Below, piece after piece: positions 9,765 through 19,272 of a stretch of DNA of 59,353 bases. The stretch's first letter is position 1; the number at the start of each line of letters is the position of its first letter. Origin of the DNA: Polyangia bacterium (GTDB taxonomy: Bacteria > Myxococcota_A > Polyangia > Polyangiales > JAUICN01); assembly GCA_030427835.1 (NCBI GenBank), contig JAUICN010000015.1, positions 1 through 59,353 on the forward strand, read 5' to 3'. The notes under the pieces were generated by a model, which was given only the letters and a program-made list of their open reading frames with translations, did not search any database and had not been told where the DNA came from. A program made the translations under genes and the position numbers.

Positions 9765-11285
9765 CTACGGAGACGCTGGGAACACACACTTGATGAGCCC
9801 CCGACCACAAGCATCTCGTGCCGAAAGGGCTCCCATGAACTCTTCATTCGCCATTGTGTAGCAAGCCACGGTTCCAGCCGCACAACCCAGCGGAGCCTGG
9901 CCGTTTTGCTCCAAGGGATAACAAACATCAAAGAAAGTATTCGCAAGCAGCATTTCCCCGGCATTTGGTTCTACGAAGGTACCAATACCTAAGATAGCTC
10001 GATACCCCCATTGGCAAAAACCCAAGCCTACGTTCCCTGAAGGATACAAGGCCTGCACACGAGCGATTTCAATCATGTCACCTTGTTTGTCTTCTCCGTT
10101 AGGGAGTGAGTCATCCTGGCCCATTCGATAGATCACGTCTTCAAGAGTCGTTGCTCCCTCAAGTGAAATACCAAGCTGGGCCGCAAGGGTTCTCATCCGC
10201 TCTTGAACTCGAATTGCCGCCTCCTGTCTTTTGGCCAAAATCCAAGAGACCTCCGCGACCTGCTGTTCCACTGATTGCCAGTCACTTGAAGGAAGTGTGT
10301 CATCAAGCACCGCTCCTGGGCCGTACACGTGGTAGGCGAGGGCGTTGTCTACCGCACGGCGGTCTGGAATGCTTAGCAACTGCACAAATGTCGAAACCCA
10401 CCCAAGAACCACACGCTTCGCAAACAGTTTCACTCCCTGGGCAAGAATTTCGGAGGATGAAACCGTGCCTGATGCGGCACCCGCGGAAGAACTCAACGTA
10501 AGAGCATCCACCGCCACAATAGGACTCACAAACTCAAACCCAAGGGCCCCAAATCGAATCGCGGGAAGAAGACCCAACGCAGGAGAAATCCCAGATTCCT
10601 TAAACGCCTCGGCAGTGTCGCCGTTTCCGATCACTCCAAAGTACGGCATGGACCTCAGGTCATCCACCACCTTCAGCAAGTCATCCACACCAGAAACACG
10701 ACTCAATGCCCGGTTCCGGTACTCATGGGTCAAGGCCGCTGAATCTGACACCCACAAGGGCCCAAGAACAACCACGCTGTCATCGCCCACCAGTTTCTTT
10801 CCAAACACGCCCACAGGCATGCCCTGTGCAGTGGACGCGGTGGTGTCTTCATTGGCGTAGAGCACCTTCTCCGCCTCCGTAAACCTGGCCTCAACCCAAG
10901 CCTGTGTCACCCCGGGGCCAGCACCATCCACCAGCGCAAGCGTCTCTGGCGCCGTTTCAAAGAAGCCCACATTGTCCACAACGCAGCGGTACACCTCGGG
11001 TTTCATCCTCCGGCATTCCACACCACTGGGGCCGGGGTGCCCCGTCTCACACAGCGCCCGCCTGTACCGCCCACCGCTAGCACTCTGCAACAGTCCAGAC
11101 GCCTGGTCCGGCACGCAGTTGTCGCGGCGGTACTCCCCAAACACCACCACAGGTTTTCGACCGGTGCCATCATCCACCGAGGATTTGGAACGGCCCTGCC
11201 CAGACTCAGCCGGCACAGAATCGGCCGCACAGCCGGCACCCAAAAGAATCAACAGAACAAAAGAACCCAAGGACATTCGTTTCAT
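9765..11285 (-). CDS. Large lipoprotein of unknown function
   Basis: 506 aa from the ATG at 11285, which gives a standard lipoprotein signal (MKRMSLGSFVLLILLGAGC). An in-frame ATG at 11390 would add an implausible extension. The mature protein starts with a Ser/Gly-rich linker and contains several Cys (NCVPD, CRRMKPEVYRCV, and a C-terminal Cys-rich 70 residues ending in LIKCVFP) that may form disulfides. No domain was recognised. It is probably monocistronic, between the PAS/HisKA gene (convergent) and dapA. Confidence 0.75.
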   Translation of the reverse strand: MKRMSLGSFVLLILLGAGCAADSVPAESGQGRSKSSVDDGTGRKPVVVFGEYRRDNCVPDQASGLLQSASGGRYRRALCETGHPGPSGVECRRMKPEVYRCVVDNVGFFETAPETLALVDGAGPGVTQAWVEARFTEAEKVLYANEDTTASTAQGMPVGVFGKKLVGDDSVVVLGPLWVSDSAALTHEYRNRALSRVSGVDDLLKVVDDLRSMPYFGVIGNGDTAEAFKESGISPALGLLPAIRFGALGFEFVSPIVAVDALTLSSSAGAASGTVSSSEILAQGVKLFAKRVVLGWVSTFVQLLSIPDRRAVDNALAYHVYGPGAVLDDTLPSSDWQSVEQQVAEVSWILAKRQEAAIRVQERMRTLAAQLGISLEGATTLEDVIYRMGQDDSLPNGEDKQGDMIEIARVQALYPSGNVGLGFCQWGYRAILGIGTFVEPNAGEMLLANTFFDVCYPLEQNGQAPLGCAAGTVACYTMANEEFMGALSARDACGRGLIKCVFPASP

Positions 11286-11414
11286 GGCAAGGCACAACAG
11301 AGCAACCATCGTGCCAGCACCAAACAACCGAAACACCGTCATTTTATGGCGACAACGCGCGCTCACTTTGGACAAAAAATATCGGCCCAACGACCCAACT
11401 AGCCACCCAACAGC

Positions 11415-12485
11415 CTAACCCACAAGGGAAGACCAGATAGCGTCATCACCGAGGCGCTCGATGACGTTGACTTCGAATGTGGTTTCGATGGGTGAAAACC
11501 ATTCGGGGCGGGAGACGTGCACCGCCCGGAGTGCGTCGCGAACCACCTGAACCCCTGGCGCGGTCATCCTACCCAGCGGTGATCGTACGGTTGGCGGTAC
11601 CATTCCCAAACCTGCCATCATGGTTTTCACAGGAACCGGATTGCGGAACTTATCCTGCACAGGGACCACGCCAACGCCGGGCACCTCACGTTCACTCTCC
11701 ACTGCCACGCCAACGCACCCAAGCACTGGCTTCAAGCTTTCCTCAATGCCACGGGCACGGGCGACATCGCCTGTGGACATGGCCTGCACCATCCCCACCA
11801 TGGCACCGGGAAATAGGTTCGACATCACACTGATGAGCCCGTCGGCACGAATACCTTCGTCCCCCATCATGGTGAGCGTCAGATCATCGTCGCCCGAAAG
11901 TACACCAAAACCTTCTCCACACAGTTCTCGGGTACGGCGCATACGTGCCAAATCGCCAGTGGCCTCTTTCACAGCGGGCACACGTTCGGGAGCCTGGTGG
12001 TGCAGCACTGCCAAGTCCACCTCAGACAGGGCACAACCCGTGCGACCCGGAATCACGTAGGGCACAAGCGGGATCCCAGGGACCGCGTCCATCACCCGAC
12101 CATAATATTGCGTGCGGAGCTCCAAACTACTGGGGCCGTTGTAATAACAATCCACCAACAGGGCACCATCCGCACCCGCCCCGTGGGCGTGTGCCGTTCC
12201 ACGAATCGCCTCGGTTGTATTGTTGCTGCCCGTACCCGCAAGCACGCCTCCACGGCCATCCACAGTACGGACCGTACGCTCGATCACATCGTCGTGCTCC
12301 TGCCAGGAGAACGCTGGCGATTCACCCGTGGTCCCGCAGGGCACCACCCCCTGTACACCCTGCTCCACCTGAAAGTTCACCAAACGCTTCAACGCGTCCC
12401 CATCCACACCGCCCGACTCACGAAACGGCGTAACCAACGCGGTCCAAACTCCCTTCGGTACAAACCCAGATGTGGCCCCAGACAT
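11415..12485 (-). CDS. dapA: 4-hydroxy-tetrahydrodipicolinate synthase family protein (DapA-like)
   Basis: 356 aa from the ATG at 12485, longer than the usual 290-300. DapA condenses pyruvate with aspartate semialdehyde on the lysine/diaminopimelate route. Family motifs are present: GTTGES, the catalytic Tyr in PYVIPGRTG and the Schiff-base Lys in VKEATGD. The usual Asn after the Tyr is Val here, and the C-terminus has about 45 extra residues. Other class I aldolases of this family (for example N-acetylneuraminate lyase-like) cannot be excluded, but GTTGES and GRTG favour DapA. Confidence 0.88.
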   Translation of the reverse strand: MSGATSGFVPKGVWTALVTPFRESGGVDGDALKRLVNFQVEQGVQGVVPCGTTGESPAFSWQEHDDVIERTVRTVDGRGGVLAGTGSNNTTEAIRGTAHAHGAGADGALLVDCYYNGPSSLELRTQYYGRVMDAVPGIPLVPYVIPGRTGCALSEVDLAVLHHQAPERVPAVKEATGDLARMRRTRELCGEGFGVLSGDDDLTLTMMGDEGIRADGLISVMSNLFPGAMVGMVQAMSTGDVARARGIEESLKPVLGCVGVAVESEREVPGVGVVPVQDKFRNPVPVKTMMAGLGMVPPTVRSPLGRMTAPGVQVVRDALRAVHVSRPEWFSPIETTFEVNVIERLGDDAIWSSLVG

Positions 12486-12505
12486 GGGCCTAGGCCTAGC
12501 ACGAC

Positions 12506-13372
12506 TCAGATGCCAGGAAAGTAGCCGCATTCATCCGTGGCATCGAGCACGCCACAGGGCCCCATACCAGTACACAGCAGCACCTCCGCTCGAATCACGG
12601 TCACATGTGTGCCCTTCAATAGACGTGTATCAAACGCCCATTCTATGCCCTCTGCCCCCACAGCAAACTCCACCAAGCTGCCGGCCATCCAGGGCTCAAG
12701 CATTTGCCAGGCCATCATGGTGTCCGAGTAGGCCACCCGCGAAACGGTTTGAACGGTGAGGGTCCCATCAAGGTTTTGAATGAACAAACGGTACTGCCCC
12801 CCGTGGCCCAGCCTCGCCTGAAAATCCTGACTCGGCGGGTGGTACAACTCGAGATGAACGTACACCCAATTCGCGGTGACCTCTACCTTGAGGGATTGAA
12901 TATCCGCACCGTTGTCAGTGCCCGTGTAGTCCGAAGGTGCATCTTCGATCGTGCCTGAGGCCAACACACCATTCCAATCGCTGAAATTTCCATCGACAGT
13001 GATCGACACCCCCGACTGCATGAGCTCCACGCAGTTGTGGCCATTGCGGGCACGTGAGGATCCCCCATCCGTCACACGTGCATCATGGGCGCCCCCGTCC
13101 GCCCTGCCTGCGTCACCGAAAGAACCGTCCGCCACCCCAGTATCCAAGACCTCACCGTCCGTGGTTCCACTGTCACCCGCAATGCTTCCGTCATGCAGAG
13201 CGCCATCTTGCACAGTGCCGTCAAAAGCAGACCCATCCGCAGCAGTGCCGTCCACCACGGCGCCATCTCCACCCACTCCAGAAGAACTCCCTCCACAGGC
13301 AACACCAACCAGCAAAAGCAGGGTAAAAGAAAAGCGAAACACGACCGCAAGAATACCCCAAGCCGAACCCAC
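12506..13372 (-). CDS. Lipoprotein with Asp/Gly-rich stalk and DOMON/CBM9-like domain
   Basis: 288 aa. The signal is LLLLVGVAC followed by GGSSSG. Residues 30-105 are a low-complexity DG-rich linker of DG-x-x pseudo-repeats (VDGTAADGSAFDGT), which could bind Ca2+ or act as a stalk. Residues 112-285 contain ITVDGNFSDWNGV, the opening of carbohydrate-binding module 9 / DOMON-like domains, with four Cys near the C-terminus. It may bind sugar or heme at the surface; ligand unknown. The stop lies 20 bases before the dapA start, so the two could be co-transcribed. Confidence 0.75.
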   Translation of the reverse strand: MGSAWGILAVVFRFSFTLLLLVGVACGGSSSGVGGDGAVVDGTAADGSAFDGTVQDGALHDGSIAGDSGTTDGEVLDTGVADGSFGDAGRADGGAHDARVTDGGSSRARNGHNCVELMQSGVSITVDGNFSDWNGVLASGTIEDAPSDYTGTDNGADIQSLKVEVTANWVYVHLELYHPPSQDFQARLGHGGQYRLFIQNLDGTLTVQTVSRVAYSDTMMAWQMLEPWMAGSLVEFAVGAEGIEWAFDTRLLKGTHVTVIRAEVLLCTGMGPCGVLDATDECGYFPGI

Positions 13373-13559
13373 ATCGGAGCGCCATCCGCACCCACACCAA
13401 CTTAGTCCAACCGGCCAGATATTTTACGGACCGCCGGAATACGAATGGCCACTCCACAAGCCGTTTCACAGTTTCGCAAACGCAATTGGTTTCCATCCAT
13501 GGGTGGTTGCTCCAAAAACGAGAGGCAACACCCGGCACAGCTTTTGCTACCTCAACCCC

Positions 13560-14438
13560 ATGCGCCCGCAACACAATAGCCCGTCACTGTATCTTCCAGC
13601 GTTGCTCCTACTCATGTCATTCATCCTGCCAGTGGGATGCGGTGCACCTACCATCCACAGGAAAACCGCAAACTCACTCCACGGATGGGTGAACATCGAC
13701 CGCTACCAAATCACCACCACGTGGAACGATGCAAAATGTGACGCGGGAATCGACTCCGTGACAGGCAACCGAGTCTTGCTGAATGTCCATCAGTTACGAA
13801 TCATCGAATCTATTCCCAATACCCACTCCATCATTCACACCGTGAACAGGCTGCAAAGAAAGCACCATCAAACAGGAGAAATAACCTATGACTACAGCTA
13901 CATCAGCCGCACTGTTCCAGCACAGGAAAACACAAAAGAACAAACTGGAAACAGCAGGATCAACTGCAACTTTTCAGAAGACATGGACCTTAGCTTCGGG
14001 CGGGCCATAGGCGGACCGTTCGAAACACGGTACGCCGAGGATCAGTCCGGTTGGCTCCGTGCCATTGCCGAGCCCTGGGCCATCGCTGTGGCATCAGAAT
14101 CAGAGTCATTGAATCCGACGGAACTTGCCACACGGATTCGATTGGCTGCACTACCTACAGAAGACCATCAAATCAGCATTCCCGGATCGCTGCGCCAACA
14201 TTGCAAACAGCGTAGAAAAAACACCTCAGATTTCTGCGACAAGGAGTTGATTCCCGTTTCACCAGGGTCCTCCCTACTCACGCACCTTGTCAACGCTGAG
14301 AATACATGTGCATCGGCACTGGAAATCGCCGTGCTCCATTGCTACTCGCAGCAGAAGCACGAAGACAAGGTCCTGTGCAGTGATGCCTACAAATACACCC
14401 TAGACGAGTGCGTGCAGGGCAAGTGGCTGGCCCCGTAA
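13560..14438 (+). CDS. Putative lipoprotein of unknown function
   Basis: 292 aa from the ATG at 13560, which precedes a clear lipoprotein signal with lipobox LPVGC. Longer in-frame sequence upstream to 12951 lies antisense to the CBM9-like gene and is unlikely to be translated. The mature part has eight or so Cys, including a C-terminal set (CASALEIAVLHC, LCSDAYKYTLDEC) suggesting disulfides. No domain recognised. The stop codon is inside a short tandem repeat. Confidence 0.7.
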   Translation: MRPQHNSPSLYLPALLLLMSFILPVGCGAPTIHRKTANSLHGWVNIDRYQITTTWNDAKCDAGIDSVTGNRVLLNVHQLRIIESIPNTHSIIHTVNRLQRKHHQTGEITYDYSYISRTVPAQENTKEQTGNSRINCNFSEDMDLSFGRAIGGPFETRYAEDQSGWLRAIAEPWAIAVASESESLNPTELATRIRLAALPTEDHQISIPGSLRQHCKQRRKNTSDFCDKELIPVSPGSSLLTHLVNAENTCASALEIAVLHCYSQQKHEDKVLCSDAYKYTLDECVQGKWLAP

Positions 14439-14483
14439 GGATCGGCCCTGCAAGGATCGACCCGGTAAGGATCGGCCCCGCAA
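14436..14483. repeat. Short tandem repeat spanning the stop codon of the lipoprotein gene
   Basis: Units GTAAGGATCGGCCCTG, CAAGGATCGACCCG and GTAAGGATCGGCCCCG follow each other; the first contains the TAA stop at 14436-14438. The remaining 10 bases lead into the stop of the convergent PilZ-like gene. Confidence 0.85.
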
Positions 14484-14493
14484 GCCACCAGCC

Positions 14494-16431
14494 CTACTTG
14501 CCGATGGTGACTTCCACAGCGGTTCCGCGGGCCGCCACCCGGTACTCTGGGATCACACCGGCCACAAACCACAGGGTGAGTTCCGCGTGATCACCTCGAT
14601 TGAGAATCATGGCCCGTTCCACCTTGGGGTGAGTTGCGGCAATGGGGCCCGCACGGTCCAGAGAAAGCGCGCCAGGAACGACAACCCTGATTCCACCATC
14701 CTCTTCGGTACCACGCACGCCGCGCACAGGTCGGCTCATGCGAATCAGGTAGGTCTTTCCCCGCACACTGGAGGCCCCAAACACCGTAGTGAGCTCCTCC
14801 TGAGCCACAGCAACACCTCCGCCAGCAGCCGCACGCAGTTCACTGGGCTGGGCACCGTAGGGAGACGCAGGTGGCACCGCATTCGCGGTCGCTCCCTGAA
14901 ATGCACCCGCATTGGAAGCCCCACTTTCCACGCCAGACCGAGGGGAAGTGCCCACAGAGGAACCGGAACCCAAATCCCCCGACACTGGAACACGCTCTTC
15001 AACGGTTTCTGTGGTGGCATCCCCACCAAACCAACCCCATTGGCGCCCAAGCAAAACGAGGCCGACGCCAACCGCAGCCCAGAGCAACAGCTTTCGGCGC
15101 TTCTGGCTTTTCTCCATTTGGGCACGGCGTGCACGGGTAGACCCAGCGTACACAGAGGAGTTCACCGGTGGCGCCGAGGTCCTGCGGCGAATCCCAGCGG
15201 GCGCCAAGGCAGGCACCAACGTGGCCATACGGATCTGAACGAAACGAAGCACCACCCGAGAAAGGGCCAGCAGCGCACGAACCTGACGACCCAGCCAGGG
15301 AGTTGCCCGACGCACCCCCAACTGAAGCAATGCACCCATTTGAGCAAGCGCCGCGGTAAACCAGGCGCCCATCTGCACCCATAGGTTGTTGGGCATGGCG
15401 GCTCCGCCAGGCTCTGCCGCATCTTCCAACGCATGGTGCTCAAACTCAGGCATCTCGAATCGGTCGGGTTCCATGGCGGCCGGTGCGGCCACACCCATCT
15501 CCTCCACCGGGAGGGAAACCTCAGTATCTTCACCCACGGAGGGATCCATCCAGGCCTGTTCCTCCGCCGAAAAGCCCTGGCCCGGCTCAGAAACCTGCCC
15601 AGAAACCAGTGCGGAGGCCGGAACAGAGACCGGAACAGAGGCCGGCAGCACCTCACCCTGGTATTCCACCTCAAGCAAAAGCTTGGGCACACCATCTTGC
15701 ACAGCCAGATCCACCGAAACTAGGCGCCCGGACTGGGACCAGCCCGCCATGCGCACCCCGGTGCCCAGCCGCAACATGGGCAAGGATTGCTCGACCAAAA
15801 GCCCCTCGCCATCGTCCTGAATCACGTCGCCCTCCATGGGGCTTGGTACACCCTCCAAATGGAGTTCCACGGGCACCCGACGGGCCACCGCGGGGTCCTG
15901 AACCCCTGCCGCAACACCACGCCAGGTGGCACTAAAAGCATCCGAGCCGGACGTGGCCCCGCGTGTGGAGGTCTCCAAGTGACGATGAATGGCCTGCTGC
16001 GCGGAGGTGTTCAGGTCCACGAACCGCAAACCAAACTCACCCACACCCTGGCCGTCCTCACTCGCCGGAGGTTGCACCCACACCACTTCCGCCGCCGCCT
16101 CCACAGGCTGGCCCAGGGGGCCCTCAAAACTACAACGGAGTTGGGAGCCCACCTCGGGCATCTCTGCCGCTTGTAGAGAAAGGCCACCCATTCCCAAGCT
16201 CAGACCCTGGCCGGATTGCTCCAACATCGGTGGCTCAAACGACGGTGCCCCCTGGGCTGGTACCCCGTGAGCTGGCACCCCTGAAATGGGTTCTACCGCC
16301 CCAAAGCCGTGGGCACCCGTTCCAAAGGCACCCTCGGGCTCCAGGGTGCCCCATTGCACCGGGCCATCCCACGCCATTCGTGCGTCCGTTCGTGCGTCCA
16401 ATCCACGTTGTCGTTCAACCATGCCGTCCAT
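14494..16431 (-). CDS. PilZ-like membrane protein with an AMIN-like periplasmic C-terminus
   Basis: About 645 aa from the ATG at 16431, preceded by GGAGG at 5 bases; an ATG at 16485 without a ribosome site is the alternative. The N-terminal 160 aa look like PilZ: RTDAR fits RxxxR, GLSLGMGG resembles (D/N)xSxxG with the first residue changed, and VGEFGLRFVDLN is a typical PilZ end. A roughly 40-aa Gly/Ala/Pro insertion separates the motifs. A second, weaker PilZ-like unit spans about 180-270. Then come an acidic linker, one membrane helix (LLLWAAVGVGLVLLG) and a C-terminal 90 aa resembling AMIN domains (envelope/peptidoglycan binding). It may link c-di-GMP to the envelope. It is divergent from the FHA gene. 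Confidence 0.8.
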   Translation of the reverse strand: MDGMVERQRGLDARTDARMAWDGPVQWGTLEPEGAFGTGAHGFGAVEPISGVPAHGVPAQGAPSFEPPMLEQSGQGLSLGMGGLSLQAAEMPEVGSQLRCSFEGPLGQPVEAAAEVVWVQPPASEDGQGVGEFGLRFVDLNTSAQQAIHRHLETSTRGATSGSDAFSATWRGVAAGVQDPAVARRVPVELHLEGVPSPMEGDVIQDDGEGLLVEQSLPMLRLGTGVRMAGWSQSGRLVSVDLAVQDGVPKLLLEVEYQGEVLPASVPVSVPASALVSGQVSEPGQGFSAEEQAWMDPSVGEDTEVSLPVEEMGVAAPAAMEPDRFEMPEFEHHALEDAAEPGGAAMPNNLWVQMGAWFTAALAQMGALLQLGVRRATPWLGRQVRALLALSRVVLRFVQIRMATLVPALAPAGIRRRTSAPPVNSSVYAGSTRARRAQMEKSQKRRKLLLWAAVGVGLVLLGRQWGWFGGDATTETVEERVPVSGDLGSGSSVGTSPRSGVESGASNAGAFQGATANAVPPASPYGAQPSELRAAAGGGVAVAQEELTTVFGASSVRGKTYLIRMSRPVRGVRGTEEDGGIRVVVPGALSLDRAGPIAATHPKVERAMILNRGDHAELTLWFVAGVIPEYRVAARGTAVEVTIGK

Positions 16432-16661
16432 GCTTCCCTCCAGGCAAGCGACGCCCGCGCCAGGGTGCGATTCACCACTGAACATCTGCGTCGTCTACCG
16501 TCTTCACAAATACCAACGGATCCGTCCAGTTTTCTGCGCCCGGTTTTTGCGACGATTTTCCGCGCTCATCTGTATTGTGGGACTCCACCGGAATCCAAAG
16601 CCCCCCCAAAACAGGCGGAATCCTTGACCGAAGGCCCCACCGGACCGCAACCTCCACCCCC

Positions 16662-17768
16662 ATGGGAATCCGTTTGGAGGTGTTCCTGGAATCCAGCGAC
16701 GGAACTCCACCCGACACCTCACCCACATTTGCCTTCGAATTTGATCTCGACCGGGTGGTCATTGGCCGGCACGCGTCCAGCGACGTACGGCTCCCCCACG
16801 CCGGCATCAGCGGAAACCACGCCGTACTGAACGCCCGGGGTACCGGCTACGCCATCGAGGACAGCGGCTCCACCAACGGAACCTGGGTCAATGGGCACCG
16901 AATCCCGCCGGGGCGACCCAAGCCCCTAAAAACCGGTGACGTCATTCAAATGGGCGAGTTCACCCTGCACGCCACACTGGGCCACGCAGTAGCCCAGGCC
17001 ACCAACGCCGAACGCACTTCGGACCTGGCCCGGGAAATGCTTCGCGGAATGCTCGCAAACGAAAAAGAACGTGCCCTACCCCGACTCATCGTGCTCAACG
17101 GCCCACGTGAAGGCCAGGAAGTCACCCTTACGGACGGCACAGGCCAACTCCACATCGGCCGCGACGACAGTTGTGAGCTCACCCTCCCTGACGGTGACGC
17201 CTCGCGAAAACACGCTGAGATTCGGTGGCACACGGGTGCCGTGACCCTACGGGACCTGGGCAGCAAAAATGGCATCCAGGTCAACGAACGCGAGATTCAA
17301 CAACAACACCTGCACCACCGGGACGGGATTCAAATCGGAGCCACCATGCTCATGTTCGAAGACCCAGCAGAAGAATCCCTCAAGCAGGTCACCCACAAAG
17401 CCGACATCCACCAAGACCCCCCCACACGGGTCCCACAAAGCCGACAATCCAGCATACCCCCAGGGGGTTCCGACGATACCTCGGCGAGCAGTGAATCGAT
17501 TCCCCAGGACGGAATCCCCCCAAGGGCACCCCAAGAATCAGGTGGCCAACAATCAGGTGGCCAACAATCAGGTGGCCAACAATCAAACGGTCACTCAGCA
17601 CACCGCCAATCAACACACGGCCAGCAGCCTGAAACCCAGCGGAACCCTGCACACCTTCGAAGAAAAGGAAAACGCGCTCCCAAACGCACCGACCTACTCA
17701 TTCTCGGAATGGCCGCCATCGTACTCGTCGTAAGCCTATTCGGCATTACCCTGCTGCTGCGCCCCTAA
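16662..17768 (+). CDS. Tail-anchored protein with two FHA domains
   Basis: 368 aa from the ATG at 16662. The first FHA domain (about 20-100) contains IGRHASSDVRLPHAGISGNH and STNGTWVNG. The second (about 145-225) contains IGRDDSCELTLPDGDASRKH and SKNGIQVN. Both keep the phosphothreonine-binding Arg, Ser/His and Asn. A Gln/Ser/Pro linker holds three GGQQS repeats. The C-terminus is a basic stretch (RRKGKRAPKRT) and one hydrophobic helix ending in LLLRP, a tail anchor with FHA domains in the cytoplasm. FHA proteins bind pThr from Ser/Thr kinases, but no kinase is in this window. Its divergent neighbour is the PilZ-like protein. Confidence 0.88.
   Translation: MGIRLEVFLESSDGTPPDTSPTFAFEFDLDRVVIGRHASSDVRLPHAGISGNHAVLNARGTGYAIEDSGSTNGTWVNGHRIPPGRPKPLKTGDVIQMGEFTLHATLGHAVAQATNAERTSDLAREMLRGMLANEKERALPRLIVLNGPREGQEVTLTDGTGQLHIGRDDSCELTLPDGDASRKHAEIRWHTGAVTLRDLGSKNGIQVNEREIQQQHLHHRDGIQIGATMLMFEDPAEESLKQVTHKADIHQDPPTRVPQSRQSSIPPGGSDDTSASSESIPQDGIPPRAPQESGGQQSGGQQSGGQQSNGHSAHRQSTHGQQPETQRNPAHLRRKGKRAPKRTDLLILGMAAIVLVVSLFGITLLLRP
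17539..17583. repeat. 15-bp tandem repeat (three units) in the FHA gene linker
   Basis: Unit CAGGTGGCCAACAAT repeated three times, encoding GGQQS in the linker between the second FHA domain and the tail anchor. Confidence 0.9.
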
Positions 17769-17786
17769 ACCACCCCACTACGCCGC

Positions 17787-17826
17787 ACAGCAACCTCCCA
17801 AGCAGAACAGCAACCTCCCAAGCAGA
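17787..17826. repeat. Perfect 20-bp direct repeat before lipoprotein A
   Basis: ACAGCAACCTCCCAAGCAGA occurs twice in immediate tandem, ending 25 bases before the ATG at 17852. It overlaps where the ribosome site or promoter would lie, so it could affect expression. Confidence 0.9.
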
Positions 17827-17851
17827 AGAGTGCTATTGCTGCAAGAATCCC

Positions 17852-19159
17852 ATGAAGGTTCCCCACCTATTCAAGGCCGGCGTGGCCGCTACAATTTTCG
17901 GCACCGCATGCTTCACGCTCCCATCGTGCACGTCACCCCCTGGGGAGCAAAGCTCCGTCAAGGATCACGTCGCAGGGGACATGCGACCTGCCACGGAGGT
18001 GGAGCGAAGTGCACTGATCAACCTCGTGGACTGGCTTGCACAACGGGGCCTTGAGGAGCTCCCGACTGAGAACGTGACCGTCCCCGGACGAAACCTCACG
18101 AGCGCAGGCTTCCCACCCTGCAAATCCACACTGCAAGAACTGCTCACCCTGGGCCCCAAATGGTTTCGATCCCTCAACACCACGATTGTCATCACGGGCA
18201 GCGGCGCCACCGACGGGGGAACCATTGGAGTCGCACCGCAATCCGTTGCATTTTCGGCGGACTTTGTCCAAATGGCCCTCGTTGCACCCCATCATACCAT
18301 CGCGGCCCTAGCCCAGGAGTTCGCCCACACCGACGACCTCGGTACCGTTCATGCAGGCAAAATCGAGCACCCCCGTTGCCAACCCAACAACGCGGACTTC
18401 ACCACAGAGCTGCGGGGGCTAAAAGCGGAGTCTGCGTTTCTTAAGTACGCCACCAGGAAGGGTGACCTGGAACCCATCGGATCAAACAATTTGTTGTTGC
18501 ACGACTACAACCAATGGAAGGTGACAAACGCGGAAACCCTTTGGCCCCTTTCAGGTCAACTCCTGGGATCAAAACCCGCCACCTACTTTGAACAACAGCG
18601 ACTGCTAGAAAACCTCTACCGAAAACCATTGTATGTTCAACAGCTGCAAGCCTTCCTGAGCCGAAACCCACCCATCACGGATGCCTCCCGCGCAACGATT
18701 CTCAAACGACTCACAGGCGAAGCCGCAGCTCTGCTTGAGGAGCTCGCCCAGTACACAGAAACATTTGTGAACAACCCCAAGAAGAACCGTTTTGAAAACC
18801 TCGTGGAGACCCACATGGCGAACGTGTGGTCTCAAAAAATGATCATCTTTCAACAGATCCACAAAGAACTGCAACAGGTCACGGTACCGCCAAACGCCTC
18901 CCCCATCATGGTGGATTTCAAAACAGCCGTGGAAAAACTAGCCACCGCCTACGCAAATACCAGGGCCAACTCCGACCTGTGGTCACAGATGGAACATGCA
19001 CTGACCCACAGCACCTCGCTCCTGGACTTAATGAACGCAGGAGACTCGAGCGCTTCCTTAATAAAGTTCGCGGCGTGGTGTGGGACACACCAATCCACCG
19101 GTGACCTCGAACATACTGCGAAGGAAATCGAAGCGCTCTCAGCACTCATTGCCCCGTAG
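17852..19159 (+). CDS. Lipoprotein A of a duplicated 435-aa family, function unknown
   Basis: 435 aa with a signal peptide and lipobox LPSC followed by TSPPGEQ. It is clearly homologous to the 435-aa product at 21931-23238 and to the decayed copy at 23250-24044. Shared features include LVDWLAQRGL / LVQWLTHRGL, a CxSTxQxLL segment, an FAH-x-x-D motif (QEFAHTDD), ELRGLKAESAFLK, GDLEPIGSNNLLLH and a coiled, helical C-terminal half (YFEQQRLLENLY). The FAHTDD region hints at metal binding but no HExxH-type motif exists. The adjacent glycosyltransferase/DUF2142 pair starts 113 bases downstream on the same strand. Confidence 0.8.
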   Translation: MKVPHLFKAGVAATIFGTACFTLPSCTSPPGEQSSVKDHVAGDMRPATEVERSALINLVDWLAQRGLEELPTENVTVPGRNLTSAGFPPCKSTLQELLTLGPKWFRSLNTTIVITGSGATDGGTIGVAPQSVAFSADFVQMALVAPHHTIAALAQEFAHTDDLGTVHAGKIEHPRCQPNNADFTTELRGLKAESAFLKYATRKGDLEPIGSNNLLLHDYNQWKVTNAETLWPLSGQLLGSKPATYFEQQRLLENLYRKPLYVQQLQAFLSRNPPITDASRATILKRLTGEAAALLEELAQYTETFVNNPKKNRFENLVETHMANVWSQKMIIFQQIHKELQQVTVPPNASPIMVDFKTAVEKLATAYANTRANSDLWSQMEHALTHSTSLLDLMNAGDSSASLIKFAAWCGTHQSTGDLEHTAKEIEALSALIAP

Positions 19160-19272
19160 GCAACGCGCTTCATCCCCGTAGGGTAGCCCATGGCCCAAGC
19201 ACGTCGATCTGGCCGTTCCCCAGAAACCATACTAGGTTAGCGCCCTCGTCCGCACCCCCCGTCACCTTTACC

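Noticed and set aside
12951-13559. N-terminal extension of the lipoprotein gene at 13560
   Set aside because: It is antisense to the CBM9-like lipoprotein gene and precedes a clear lipoprotein signal at 13560, so the extension is not likely translated.
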